Shown here piece after piece: positions 50,098 through 58,536 of a DNA stretch of 64,000 nt. A program made the position numbers and the translations under genes. Within the stretch, counting starts at the first letter, position 1. Each line of letters begins with the position of its first letter. The DNA is from an uncultured Synechococcus sp. GTDB lineage: Bacteria; Cyanobacteriota; Cyanobacteriia; PCC-6307; Cyanobiaceae. The stretch lies in the NCBI GenBank assembly GCA_913057985.1, contig CAJXPL010000007.1, positions 35,572 to 99,571 of the forward strand, read 5' to 3'. Below the pieces are notes generated by a model that was not told the origin of the DNA, ran no database searches, and saw nothing but the letters and a program-made list of their open reading frames with translations.

Positions 50098-51306
50098 ATG
50101 CCCCGTTTGACGCCCGATCAATTGCTGCAGGAGCTCACCGGTGCTGAAGACCTGCTGATCGTGCAGGACCTGGACGGTGTCTGTATGCAACTGGTGAAGG
50201 ATCCACTGACGCGGCGCATGGATCCGTCCTATGTGGACGCTGTTGCGGCCATGGATGGCCAATTCGCAGTGTTGACCAATGGTGAGCATGAGGGCCGGCG
50301 CGGGGTGAACCGTCTTGTGGAGCAGGCCCTGGGTGATCCTGCTCTGCCCAAACGTGAGGGCCGTTATCTGCCAGGCCTGGCGGCTGGAGGGGTGCAGCTG
50401 CAGGATCGCTTTGGCGAGTTGAGCCATCCCGGCGTCTCGCCGGCGGAAATGGCGTTCCTGGCTGCAGCTCCCACCCGAATGGAAGCTCTCTTGATGGAGC
50501 GATTGCCGGGCCTGCTGCCTCAGATGGGTGTGGACGACCTGGCCGAGGTGGCCAAAGCCGCGGTGTTGGACACCCAGGTGTCACCCACCATCAATCTCAA
50601 CGGAATTTTTGAACTCGTCCCCGCAGATATCACCACTCAGCAGGCCCTGCAGACGATGCTGTCGGAGCTGATGCATCAGTTGCTTGCCGAGGCTGCCGCC
50701 CAGGGCCTGGAGGAATCGTTCTTCCTGCATGTGGCTCCCAACCTCGGCCGTGATGCACAAGGCCAGGAACGGATCAAGCCAGCTGTTGCAGGTGATGTGG
50801 GCACCACCGACATTCAATTCATGCTCACCGGGTCGATCAAGGAGGCCGGACTTCTGGTGCTGCTCAATCAGCACATCCAGCGCCGTTGGGGTGAATCTCC
50901 CTTGGGTGAGACGTTCAATGTGAGATCGGCTCCCCACGATCCCGAAGCGCTGTTGGCGTTGGTGCAGCAGCGCATCCCCGCGCAACGGATGCCATTGCTG
51001 GTGGGGGTCGGAGACACGGTCACATCCACGGCATCGGCTGATGGCACGGGCTGGTTGCGGGGTGGGAGTGACCGCGGTTTCCTCAACCTGCTGCAGGACC
51101 TCGGTGCCTGGTGCGGTCAACCCAATCGGGTTGTTCTCGTTGACAGCAGCCATGGAGAGGTGGATCGTCCCAGCCATGCCGATGGGACGTTGCGAGGCAT
51201 TACCGATCCGGAGGATCCCCTGCGGATTGACGCGCTCATGCCTGATGGCCCGGAGCAGTACATCGCCTGGTTCCGTCAGCTCTCCGAACGTCGCCGGGTG
51301 GGTTGA
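50098..51306 (+). CDS. stpA: Glucosylglycerol-3-phosphate phosphatase
   Basis: A 402-residue HAD-type phosphatase. It removes phosphate from glucosylglycerol-phosphate, the last step in making the compatible solute glucosylglycerol in salt-adapted cyanobacteria. The DxD nucleophile region is LLIVQDLDGVCMQLVKDPLT, close to StpA; the C-terminal LLVGVGDTVTSTA carries the second acidic site. The ggpS partner is not in the window. It is preceded by the 11-C tract. Confidence 0.92.
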   Translation: MPRLTPDQLLQELTGAEDLLIVQDLDGVCMQLVKDPLTRRMDPSYVDAVAAMDGQFAVLTNGEHEGRRGVNRLVEQALGDPALPKREGRYLPGLAAGGVQLQDRFGELSHPGVSPAEMAFLAAAPTRMEALLMERLPGLLPQMGVDDLAEVAKAAVLDTQVSPTINLNGIFELVPADITTQQALQTMLSELMHQLLAEAAAQGLEESFFLHVAPNLGRDAQGQERIKPAVAGDVGTTDIQFMLTGSIKEAGLLVLLNQHIQRRWGESPLGETFNVRSAPHDPEALLALVQQRIPAQRMPLLVGVGDTVTSTASADGTGWLRGGSDRGFLNLLQDLGAWCGQPNRVVLVDSSHGEVDRPSHADGTLRGITDPEDPLRIDALMPDGPEQYIAWFRQLSERRRVG

Positions 51307-51390
51307 TCAGCGGCTCAGCTGCGGGAGCATCCGTTTCTCACTACTGGACATGTTCTATCTGGAAGAATCAGCCTCATCCGCAAGGAGCCG

Positions 51391-52335
51391 GTGACTGTTG
51401 CTGAGAGCGTTTTCCCGCCCCTGAAGCGCGGACAGCTCACAACGTTGCAGGTCAATCTCGGCTACCGCTGCAACCAGAGCTGTGCCCACTGCCATGTCAA
51501 TGCCGGGCCCACCCGCACCGAGATGATGAGTGCGGATCTGCTGGCGTTGATTCCGCAGGTCCTTGAACAACATTCCATTTCCTGCCTCGATCTCACGGGG
51601 GGAGCACCGGAGTTGCACCCGGGTTTTCGCGCTTTGGTGCGCCAGGCACGCTTACGCGGCACCACCGTGATTGACCGCTGCAACCTCACGATCCTCAGCG
51701 AACCCGGCCAGGACGATCTGGCTCAATTCCTTGCGGAGCAGGGGGTTTGCATCACCGCCTCCCTGCCCTGTTACAGCGCCAAGAACGTAGACCAACAGAG
51801 GGGCGATGGCGTGTTTGAGCGCAGCATCAGCGGCCTGCGTCAGCTCAACGCCCTGGGCTATGGAACGGGCGATCCAAACCGGCAGCTGGATCTCGTGTAC
51901 AACCCGCTGGGTCCGGTTCTGCCTCCTCCCCAGCAAGCCTTGGAGGCGGATTACAAGAAGGCCTTGGGCGGCTTGGGAATCCGTTTCGATCGTCTGCTCA
52001 CGTTGGCGAATATGCCCATCCAGCGTTTCGCCAAGCAACTGGAACGCAGTGGCGATCTGCAGCGTTACCAGACCCTTCTTGAGGACGCGCACAACCCGGA
52101 CAATCTGGGGGCTGTGATGTGCCGTCAGCTGATCAGTGTGGATTGGCAGGGTTATCTCTACGACTGCGATTTCAATCAGCAGCTCGGCCTGGCCTGCCCC
52201 GGTGAGGTGCGTCACCTTCGTGATCTGATCCGGCTTGAGGCCGTTCCGCTGGATCAGCCCATCCACACAGCCCCGCATTGTTTTGGCTGCACCGCTGGCG
52301 CCGGCTCAAGTTGCGGTGGGGCGCTTCAGGGCTGA
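51391..52335 (+). CDS. arsS: Arsenosugar-type radical SAM protein
   Basis: A 314-residue radical SAM enzyme with the [4Fe-4S] motif CNQSCAHC (27-34), a GGAPEL SAM-binding segment, and a Cys-rich C-terminal end (CFGCTAGAGSSCGG) for extra iron-sulfur clusters. This matches ArsS, which transfers a deoxyadenosyl group to arsenic in arsenosugar synthesis. The GTG at 51391 has an AAGGAG 3-4 bases upstream, supporting the start. Confidence 0.9.
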   Translation: MTVAESVFPPLKRGQLTTLQVNLGYRCNQSCAHCHVNAGPTRTEMMSADLLALIPQVLEQHSISCLDLTGGAPELHPGFRALVRQARLRGTTVIDRCNLTILSEPGQDDLAQFLAEQGVCITASLPCYSAKNVDQQRGDGVFERSISGLRQLNALGYGTGDPNRQLDLVYNPLGPVLPPPQQALEADYKKALGGLGIRFDRLLTLANMPIQRFAKQLERSGDLQRYQTLLEDAHNPDNLGAVMCRQLISVDWQGYLYDCDFNQQLGLACPGEVRHLRDLIRLEAVPLDQPIHTAPHCFGCTAGAGSSCGGALQG

Positions 52336-52383
52336 TCGGCGCGTTGTGGGCATAGTGGGTGGATCTGCGAAGAGGCCATCCCG

Positions 52384-52599
52384 TTGCAACGCATCTGTTT
52401 TGTTGTCGCCGCGTTGATGCTCACGGCAACAACGGCCATGGCCGGATTCCACGGCAAGCCCAAGCAGGCGATGTTCAAAACGCAGGCTGAAGCCGAGGCG
52501 GCGGCCCCAGGTTTTGGCTGCACCGGTGCTCACCAGATGGGCGAGATGTGGATGGTCTGCGACAAGCACGGTGATGCGGATCACCAGGGAGCCCACTGA
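52384..52599 (+). CDS. Exported DUF3721 protein
   Basis: A 71-residue protein from a TTG at 52384. The N-terminal signal-peptide-like VVAALMLTATTAMAG is followed by the DUF3721 core EAEAAAPGFGCTGAHQMGEM and WMVCDKH. Conserved Cys and His (GCTGAHQMG...C...H) suggest a small metal- or disulfide-bound domain. Its stop is 4 bases before a second gene carrying the same domain. Confidence 0.8.
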   Translation: MQRICFVVAALMLTATTAMAGFHGKPKQAMFKTQAEAEAAAPGFGCTGAHQMGEMWMVCDKHGDADHQGAH

Positions 52600-52602
52600 T
52601 CA

Positions 52603-52998
52603 ATGACTGAAGGCGGGCATTGCGGCAGCAAGCCGAAGCGGATCGCGATCGGCGTGGCTCCCCTCGGCACCATCTCCATCGGCATCGTGCCGATGGGGGT
52701 GATTTGCATCGGTGTGGTGCCGATGGGTGTGGTTTCGATTGGTGTAGTGGCGATGGGCGTGATCAATGCCGCCATCGTCGGGATGGGATTGGTGGCGGTT
52801 GGTGTCAACACCATGGGGGTGATCACGGCCGGCCCGATGAGCATGGGCTTGATTCAGATCCGCTCCATCACCAACCCCCGCTATCTGGCCTATCCCAGTC
52901 GCGAAGAGGCGGAGGAACAGGCGCGCCAATTGGGTTGTGAGGGTGTGCATCGCATGGGCGATCGCTACTGGATGCCCTGCAACGAGCATCCTCAGTAA
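52603..52998 (+). CDS. DUF3721 protein with decapeptide repeats
   Basis: A 131-residue protein in two parts. Residues 12-81 consist of seven ten-residue repeats with pattern GxxxxGxxxM (for example GTISIGIVPM, GVICIGVVPM, GVVSIGVVAM, GLVAVGVNTM), followed by a half repeat. Residues 93-131 repeat the DUF3721 core of the previous gene: EEAEEQARQLGCEGVHRMGD and WMPCNEH. The hydrophobic repeats could fold as a beta-solenoid or insert in a membrane. The function is unknown; it follows the preceding DUF3721 gene by 3 bases. Confidence 0.82.
   Translation: MTEGGHCGSKPKRIAIGVAPLGTISIGIVPMGVICIGVVPMGVVSIGVVAMGVINAAIVGMGLVAVGVNTMGVITAGPMSMGLIQIRSITNPRYLAYPSREEAEEQARQLGCEGVHRMGDRYWMPCNEHPQ
52636..52845 (+). 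repeat. Coding repeat, seven imperfect 30-bp units
   Basis: The DNA behind the seven decapeptides is about 30 bases per unit, with a recurring GTG...ATGGG(C/T)GTG pattern. The units differ by many bases, so the repeat is old or under protein-level selection. Confidence 0.78.
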
Positions 52999-53102
52999 GC
53001 AGCCCGCTCGTCCGCTTCACAAAAGCTTCGGAAGACTTCTGTTGCTCACACCTTTTCAGGGGCTGTGCTGCTGGCTTCAGTGTGCGAAACAGGGCGCCTC
53101 TG

Positions 53103-53303
53103 ATGTCACCATCGTCGCCACGCCAACGTCTTCAAACTCTGCTCAGTGCCCGATGGTTGGAGATGGGTGAAGTGTCGTTGATGCATCACCGCCAGGTTCA
53201 GATCTTGCTGAACACCTTGAGACGGGAAAAGGAACTGGTGTCCGTCGAGCTGATTGAGCTTCTGGTGGCCGATCTCTACGACAAGGAATTTCGCGCTGAA
53301 TGA
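53103..53303 (+). CDS. Small helical protein, unknown function
   Basis: About 66 residues from the ATG at 53103 (or longer from 53082). Predicted helical (RQRLQTLLSARWLEMGEVSL; NTLRREKELVSVELIELLVA). No family recognised. It is convergent with the Fur gene and ends 16 bases before its stop. Confidence 0.55.
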   Translation: MSPSSPRQRLQTLLSARWLEMGEVSLMHHRQVQILLNTLRREKELVSVELIELLVADLYDKEFRAE

Positions 53304-53318
53304 TTCAGGTGTTGCGAT

Positions 53319-53774
53319 CTATCCCTGACATTTGGGGCAGATCGCACGAACGTTCAGGCTCGATTCAATCAACTGAAAACCAACATGGGCGGCGGCGGCA
53401 GCTCCTGCTGCCAGCACAGTTTCACTTTCGAATTCCTCAGTGCGGCCGCAGCGGATGCACACCACATGGTGATGTTGGCGGTGATCGTCAACGGCGAGCT
53501 CAAAGCGTCGCCCCCCTTCACTGAGCTCCAGTTCCTGGAGCAGACCCATGTCGGCCAGCAGGCGCAGGGTGCGATACACCGTTGCCAGAGACACCTTCAT
53601 CTCAAGGGCCGCCAGCTGCTGGTGCACCTCTTCGGCACTGAGGTGGCAGCCGGACCCACAGCGCTCGAACAGCTCAAGAACCCTTTTGCGCTGCGGGGTT
53701 AGACGGCGGCCATCCTGATGCAGCCCCTGCTGCAGGGTGGTGTCCGTAGCGGCAGGGGCAGATGACGATGTCAC
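53319..53774 (-). CDS. Fur-family transcriptional regulator
   Basis: About 151 residues from a GTG at 53774, supported by an AGGAG 6 bases upstream. The winged helix is LTPQRKRVLELFERCG and VSLATVYRTLRLLADMGLLQ. The metal-binding part has HHHVVCIRCGR and ends with CPKC, giving two CxxC pairs for structural zinc. It could be Fur, Zur or PerR; I cannot separate these by eye. A longer reading from 53858 is possible but unlikely. Confidence 0.9.
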   Translation of the reverse strand: MTSSSAPAATDTTLQQGLHQDGRRLTPQRKRVLELFERCGSGCHLSAEEVHQQLAALEMKVSLATVYRTLRLLADMGLLQELELSEGGRRFELAVDDHRQHHHVVCIRCGRTEEFESETVLAAGAAAAAHVGFQLIESSLNVRAICPKCQG

Positions 53775-53920
53775 AGCTTCTCCTCGCTCATTCTCAAGAG
53801 TAGGCCTTAATGAGAGTGCTGTCTTGCCCTCAGGATCAGGTCCCTTGTCGGATCCCAACGGTCGCCGATGAGGACGATGAACGTTGGTGATAGCGTCCGC
53901 CGACGCTGTTGTTCTGGTCG

Positions 53921-54187
53921 ATGGAAACCCACGTCCTCACCTTCACCATCACCAAGTCATTTGCCGAATGGGTCGCCACCTATGACGCATCCCTGCCGCT
54001 TCAGAAAATCGCTGGCATCACTTCGCTCTACCGGGGTGTCAGCAAGGACGACCCCAGCAAGGTTTGCGCGGTGATGCAAGCCGCTCCTGGGGTGATGGAG
54101 CAATTCATCGCCGACAACACCGACATGATCGCGGCTTCGGGTCACGTGATTGAGAGCACCGTGAGTCAGGTGTTCGTCGCCAGCTGA
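53921..54187 (+). CDS. DUF3764-like protein
   Basis: About 88 residues: METHVLTFTITKSFAEWVAT, then LQKIAGITSLYRGVSKDDPS, then a C-terminal TDMIAASGHVIESTVSQVF. It is assigned to DUF3764, a small ferredoxin-like alpha/beta family found in marine cyanobacteria. The function is unknown. Its stop overlaps the next ATG (TGATG). Confidence 0.8.
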   Translation: METHVLTFTITKSFAEWVATYDASLPLQKIAGITSLYRGVSKDDPSKVCAVMQAAPGVMEQFIADNTDMIAASGHVIESTVSQVFVAS

Positions 54188-54420
54188 TGGCCTGGCGTCC
54201 TGCCCGGGCCTGGACCAGCCAGCGCCCGGTGGCCGGTTACCGCCATTTCGAGCTGATCACGCAAGGCGGGCGTGGTCCGCTCCGATGGGTTGAGTTAGCA
54301 GCTGTGCTTGCTCCGTCGCATCGCGAGCGGGTGCTCTGGAGTGAGCTCAAGGATCCAACCCGTTGGAGCAGCGGCTGGCAGTCCATCCCTGAGAGCGATG
54401 AGGATTCTTCAACTCAGTGA
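54187..54420 (+). CDS. TIGR02450-family Trp-rich protein
   Basis: A 77-residue protein with [51 protein letters not shown]: the Trp-rich pattern of TIGR02450. The function is unknown. It starts with an ATG overlapping the previous stop and overlaps the phosphoesterase start by 23 bases, so the cluster is translationally coupled. Confidence 0.85.
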   Translation: MAWRPARAWTSQRPVAGYRHFELITQGGRGPLRWVELAAVLAPSHRERVLWSELKDPTRWSSGWQSIPESDEDSSTQ

Positions 54421-55159
54421 TCCACACCTGGTGGCCGCTGATCAGGGGCTGGTGCGCGGCCGGCCTGCCCTGGCTCACTTTGAGCGAGCTCTCCAGCTTG
54501 GTGGGGCTTTGAACCCCGATCTGGTTTTGGTGAGTGGGGACCTTTGCCAGGACGAAAGCTGGGGTGGCTATGCCCGGCTGCGGCGGGTCCTGAGCCAACA
54601 CGTGCGCTGCTCGGTGGCTCTGCTGCCCGGCAACCACGATCACCCGCTGCTGCTCGATGCGGTGCTGGGAAGACGCTGGACGACGGCTCCAGCTGATCTG
54701 TTGGTGCAAGGCGTGAGAGTGCTGCTGCTGAGCAGCCATCGGGTGGGTTCAGCCGCCGGTGCCCTTGGCTCGCTTCAGCTCCAGTGGCTGGCGCAGCGCC
54801 TGCAGTGCTCAGAGCGCCGTGATCTGCCCCTGGTGGTTGCTCTTCACCATCCACCGATTGCCATCGGTGATGCCGGCATGGATGCGATCAGGCTCCTCGA
54901 TCAGGCAAGTCTTGAGGAGCTGTTGCGTCCCCATCGAGCCCTGCGGGCGGTGCTGTTTGGACACATCCATCAGCATTGGCAGGGTGCCTGGGCCACGCGG
55001 CCAGACGTGCTGCTGCTCGGATGCCCCTCCACGCTCTGCAGTTTCAAAGCGGTGCAGCCCTGCCCCTTGGGTCGCGCTGATGATCCGGGGGGCAGGCTGC
55101 TCGAGCTGAGGCCTGATGGAGCCGTTCAGCACCGGGTGCTGCGCTGGAGCAGCATCTGA
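54398..55159 (+). CDS. Metallophosphoesterase (CpdA-like)
   Basis: About 253 residues from the ATG at 54398. The calcineurin-type metal motifs are in order: LSDPHL (DxH), SGDLCQDES (GD), GNHDHP (GNHD/E), HHPP and GHIHQHW (GHxH). These hydrolyse cyclic nucleotides or other phosphodiesters. The substrate is unknown. It is third in a coupled cluster DUF3764 - TIGR02450 - phosphoesterase. Confidence 0.9.
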   Translation: MRILQLSDPHLVAADQGLVRGRPALAHFERALQLGGALNPDLVLVSGDLCQDESWGGYARLRRVLSQHVRCSVALLPGNHDHPLLLDAVLGRRWTTAPADLLVQGVRVLLLSSHRVGSAAGALGSLQLQWLAQRLQCSERRDLPLVVALHHPPIAIGDAGMDAIRLLDQASLEELLRPHRALRAVLFGHIHQHWQGAWATRPDVLLLGCPSTLCSFKAVQPCPLGRADDPGGRLLELRPDGAVQHRVLRWSSI

Positions 55160-55161
55160 AT

Positions 55162-55413
55162 TCAGCCCATTCCCTTCTGCGACTCGCGGAAGGCCTTGAG
55201 TTTGTCGATGTCCTTCTCTTCGTCGATGGAGTAGTCCGTCAGGATCAAGGCCTTGCCGATGGTCCCGAGGGCGTACTCGATCCGATCGAGATCGCGGCGC
55301 CCATCGTCATCCAATCGTGCTGCACGAATCACCTCAGGGCGCAGCTGGTCGGCCAGCTGCTCCAGCGCCGCTGCGATCGCTTTGGCCTGCTGGAGCGGCG
55401 CGGAGTCACCCAT
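55162..55413 (-). CDS. Small helical protein, unknown function
   Basis: An 83-residue, charged, helix-rich protein (QQAKAIAAALEQLADQLRPE; LGTIGKALILTDYSIDEEKD) with no recognised motif. It is convergent with the phosphoesterase gene, two bases apart at the stop codons. ATG at 55413. Confidence 0.6.
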   Translation of the reverse strand: MGDSAPLQQAKAIAAALEQLADQLRPEVIRAARLDDDGRRDLDRIEYALGTIGKALILTDYSIDEEKDIDKLKAFRESQKGMG

Positions 55414-55455
55414 GAATCCTGAACAGATGCAATCGGACGACTCTGACAGTTCTCC

Positions 55456-56226
55456 TCAGAATCCTTTGGCCGTGGGTCTCTGACTCGAGAGCGAGACGTT
55501 GCCCAGGGGTTGTTGCTGGGGGGCTGGCTGCTGCATCGCTGTGGGCGGAACACCGGGGGCCGCCACCACGTTGAACGCCAGCGACCAGCGTTCCCCGTCC
55601 CCACGGAAGGGCATCACCGAATGGGGTTGCCAGGCCGGGAACACATAGAACTCACCGGGCACCGGCAGCACGTAGTGGGCCATGCCGGTGCGGAACGACT
55701 GAATGTGCCAGTCTTCCGGGCCATGGAAGCAGAGCTGGCCATCAAAACTGTTGGCGGTGATCTGCGGTGGCACTTTCAGAAAGATCACTCCGGAGAAGCT
55801 GCCGCCATGGGTGTGGGTGGGGTTGTAGTCACCGGCGGTCTGGCAATTGAGCCAGAGATCAATCATCTGCAGGCGGTAGCGACCGGGAACCCAGGGGCCG
55901 CGACCCTGGGGAGGCTGACGGTCCATCACATGGCGGATCCAGCGATCACAGGCCGGCAGCAGGTGGTTGTTGCTGAGCTCCTGCACGCCGGGTTGATCAG
56001 GCCTCAATTCGCGCTGCTGACGCAATTGACCCGCCAGCTTCGCTGATGCATCGGGGCTGGACTCGGGATGGGCGAGCACGCTTTCGCTCAGCGCAGTCAG
56101 CTGTTGGAGCAGAGGATCCGGAAGGGTGCCCCGAAGGATGGAGCGGGGAAACAGATCGAGAACGTCCACCAAGGCTTGGTCTGCTGCAGGCCATCGTGGC
56201 AGCCCCAAAGTGGGTGCACCGTTCAT
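55456..56226 (-). CDS. Putative 2OG-Fe(II) oxygenase (TIGR02466-like)
   Basis: About 256 residues. The segment YNPTHTHGGSFSGVIFLKVP carries the HxH...D region, and a distal VFPAWQPHSVMPFRGDGERW gives the second His and the Arg. This fits the TIGR02466 putative 2-oxoglutarate oxygenase family. The ATG at 56226 has AGGA 6 bases upstream. That ATG shares CATG with the divergent gene at 56225. Confidence 0.83.
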   Translation of the reverse strand: MNGAPTLGLPRWPAADQALVDVLDLFPRSILRGTLPDPLLQQLTALSESVLAHPESSPDASAKLAGQLRQQRELRPDQPGVQELSNNHLLPACDRWIRHVMDRQPPQGRGPWVPGRYRLQMIDLWLNCQTAGDYNPTHTHGGSFSGVIFLKVPPQITANSFDGQLCFHGPEDWHIQSFRTGMAHYVLPVPGEFYVFPAWQPHSVMPFRGDGERWSLAFNVVAAPGVPPTAMQQPAPQQQPLGNVSLSSQRPTAKGF

Positions 56227-56737
56227 GACGATCCTGATGCTGCGCCACGTCCTTCTGGTGCCTGTGCTGCTGGGGAGCTGCGTCGCTGCAACGGCCGCTG
56301 ATCTCCCTGGGCAACAGGGGCCCACAACAGCGCTGCTGCAGGGCGGCCCACTGCAGCTCAGCACCCGTCGTACGGCCGAGCTGTTCCCGGACGGCAACCG
56401 CATCTGGAAGGTTGAACTGCATCGAGGCTCGCGCTTGTTGGCCAGCTGGCCAGCGGCCAGTGGTGTGGCCCGGCGGCAGAGTGCTGATCGCCGCTGGAGC
56501 CCCGGCAATGCAGCCCCTCTGCCCGCTGGTGAGTACAGCCTTGGGCGTCCGGAACCATGGGGGAATGATCTCTGGTTTGACCTGACCCCTCGCTTCGACA
56601 CCACCCGAAGTGCACTGGGCATCCACCGCTGTTACCCCGGCACGGGTTGCATCTGCATTCCCGAGCGGGCTGATATCGATGCGCTCGCCAGTTGGGTCAA
56701 GGCCACTGGGATTCGCACTCTGAAGGTGGTGAACTGA
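56225..56737 (+). CDS. Exported L,D-transpeptidase-like protein
   Basis: About 170 residues with a signal peptide (LVPVLLGSCVAATAADLPG). The soluble part ends LGIHRCYPGTGCICIP, where the Cys-containing GC.C motif resembles an L,D-transpeptidase-type active site, but the match is weak and I rate this as tentative. An alternative ATG is at 56237. It is divergent from the oxygenase gene. Confidence 0.65.
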   Translation: MTILMLRHVLLVPVLLGSCVAATAADLPGQQGPTTALLQGGPLQLSTRRTAELFPDGNRIWKVELHRGSRLLASWPAASGVARRQSADRRWSPGNAAPLPAGEYSLGRPEPWGNDLWFDLTPRFDTTRSALGIHRCYPGTGCICIPERADIDALASWVKATGIRTLKVVN

Positions 56738-57143
56738 TGGGACAGCCTTGACGTGCAGCAGTCCCAATGTCGGTCTCGAACGGAATTTGTGAATGTCGAA
56801 AAATCGTTGCCGATCGTCCTGCAATCTCGTTCTTTTCGGCTCATGATGCGTTTGTCAACCCGCTAATGGGCTTGGAAGTCGGGCCGAGCGATGCCCGACG
56901 GGAACTGCGATTTGGCTTCGGCTTTGGCTGAGGTCAAATCCGTTCGTTCTTAAGACATTTGGTTGTGTATCCCAAAACACCGATCCGTCCGTCAACGTAC
57001 GTTCGTGGTCGAATCGCTCCGGTGGTGCATCACCGTCGACCACACAACATTCCTTGATCACGACACGTCTGATTGGCTTGGAGCACCGACGTTCCTCCTA
57101 GAGCTCCTTACAACGAAGGCAAACCATCGGCTTGATCGGATTC
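56738..57143. other. 406-base intergenic region with a perfect hairpin
   Basis: No coding frame is supported. A 7-bp perfect hairpin GTCGGGC ... GCCCGAC lies at 56878-56899 without a T-run, so it is a possible RNA or operator element rather than a terminator. The downstream part must hold the promoter of the PiT-like gene; no clear Pho box was recognised. Confidence 0.45.
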
Positions 57144-58145
57144 ATGGACGTCAGCATCTGGATGCTGGTCGGATTCCTGCTGGCGGCCTATTCCGTGGTG
57201 GCGAACGATTCGCTCCAGACCCTCGGCACTTATCTCTCCTCCAACCGGAAGCGCACGCCGAAGCCCGTGCAGATGTTGTTCATCTGCACGGTCACCTGTG
57301 GAGTGCTGCTGTTGGGCTGGTTCCTCAACAACGGTGATCCCACCTGGGGCCGCCTCAGTGTTCCTGGTAAGGAGTTTCCTTGGCCCGAGCCGTTCACCTG
57401 GGTCTACGTGATTCCACCGCTCGCTGTTGTGGCCTTGACCCAGTGGGGAGCACCGGTGAGCACCTCGTTCCTGGTGTTGTCATCGTTCATGCCGGCCAAC
57501 ATCGGCACGCTGCTCAGCAGCTCACTGACGGGGTATGGCCTCGCCTTCGGCGTGGGTCTGGCGGCCTATGGCCTGGGGTTGTGGTCGCTGGAGCGTTGGG
57601 TGTTCTGTCGTTCCCAGGACGGCAAAGACCCCAGCAAGGTTTGGTACGGCCTGCAGTGGTTCTCCACCGGCTTTCTCTGGTGCATGTGGCTGGTGCAGGA
57701 CCTGGCCAACATTTTTGTGTTCCTGCCGCGCCAGTTGGACCTCGTCCCGATGCTCCTCTGCACGCTGGTGCTCTGCGTGGGCCTCTGTGTTCTGGTGGCC
57801 ACCGCTGGAGGGCCGATCCAGGCTGTGCTTCGCACCAAGACCAACAGCTCCGATTTGCGTTCGGCCACGCTGATTGATCTGTTGTTCGGTCTCTGCCTGC
57901 TTTACAAGGCCTTCCTCTCCAACTTCCCCCTCAGCACCACTTGGGTGTTTCTGGGGCTGATCGGCGGCCGTGAGTTGGCCTTGCGGATTAAGCAACAAAC
58001 ATCAGATCTGCCGTTCACTAACCGGGAGGGGGGAAGTCTGGCCAAGGTCATCGGCACGGATCTCTGGAAAGCCGCCGTAGGCGTTGTGGTGAGTGTGGTG
58101 ATCGCCCTCAGCATTCAGCCCCTCGCTCAGCTCACCGCAGGCTGA
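57144..58145 (+). CDS. Divergent PiT-like permease
   Basis: A 333-residue inner-membrane protein with about 9-10 hydrophobic segments. The N-terminal VVANDSLQTLGTYLSSN resembles the GANDVANAFGT signature of PiT phosphate transporters, and WGAPVSTSFLVLSSF resembles the PiSTT repeat. The match is loose and only one signature is seen, so the family and substrate (phosphate suggested) are uncertain. The ATG at 57144 is preferred over a TTG at 57132. Confidence 0.65.
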   Translation: MDVSIWMLVGFLLAAYSVVANDSLQTLGTYLSSNRKRTPKPVQMLFICTVTCGVLLLGWFLNNGDPTWGRLSVPGKEFPWPEPFTWVYVIPPLAVVALTQWGAPVSTSFLVLSSFMPANIGTLLSSSLTGYGLAFGVGLAAYGLGLWSLERWVFCRSQDGKDPSKVWYGLQWFSTGFLWCMWLVQDLANIFVFLPRQLDLVPMLLCTLVLCVGLCVLVATAGGPIQAVLRTKTNSSDLRSATLIDLLFGLCLLYKAFLSNFPLSTTWVFLGLIGGRELALRIKQQTSDLPFTNREGGSLAKVIGTDLWKAAVGVVVSVVIALSIQPLAQLTAG

Positions 58146-58188
58146 CCCCAGTGGTCAGCGCTCAGATCCATGGCTAGGTCAGAGAGGG

Positions 58189-58536
58189 ATGAGCCTCTCC
58201 ATGGCCCGTTGTGTTGTCTTGTCGCTGGTACTGCCCTGGTTGGTGGGCGGGTCTGCTTTGGCCAGACCTGAGCCGCAGCTCAGCGCCAGGCAAACCATCC
58301 TTGAGGCGAATCGCCACCTGATTGCCGATGGCTGGCGTCCCGCGCCGGAAAAAAAGCCAACGCCTGAGGAGCGGCGCTGGGCCTCTGTAGCTCTCGAGAG
58401 CCTTTCGGCCTGTTCCGGCACGGGCGTCGGCTTCTGCCGCTTTGATTACCGCCGAGATCTGCAGCGTCTGTCGGTGGTGACGGTGCCCAGTGAACCGGGC
58501 CGGCCGTCGGTTGGTCGCGTTGAGCGCTGGTGGTGA
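58189..58536 (+). CDS. Small exported protein, unknown function
   Basis: A 115-residue protein with a signal-like N-terminus (LVLPWLVGGSALA) and a charged remainder with two Cys (SACSGTGVGFC) possibly forming a disulfide. No family is recognised. It is convergent with the PPOX gene, with adjacent stops. Confidence 0.6.
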   Translation: MSLSMARCVVLSLVLPWLVGGSALARPEPQLSARQTILEANRHLIADGWRPAPEKKPTPEERRWASVALESLSACSGTGVGFCRFDYRRDLQRLSVVTVPSEPGRPSVGRVERWW

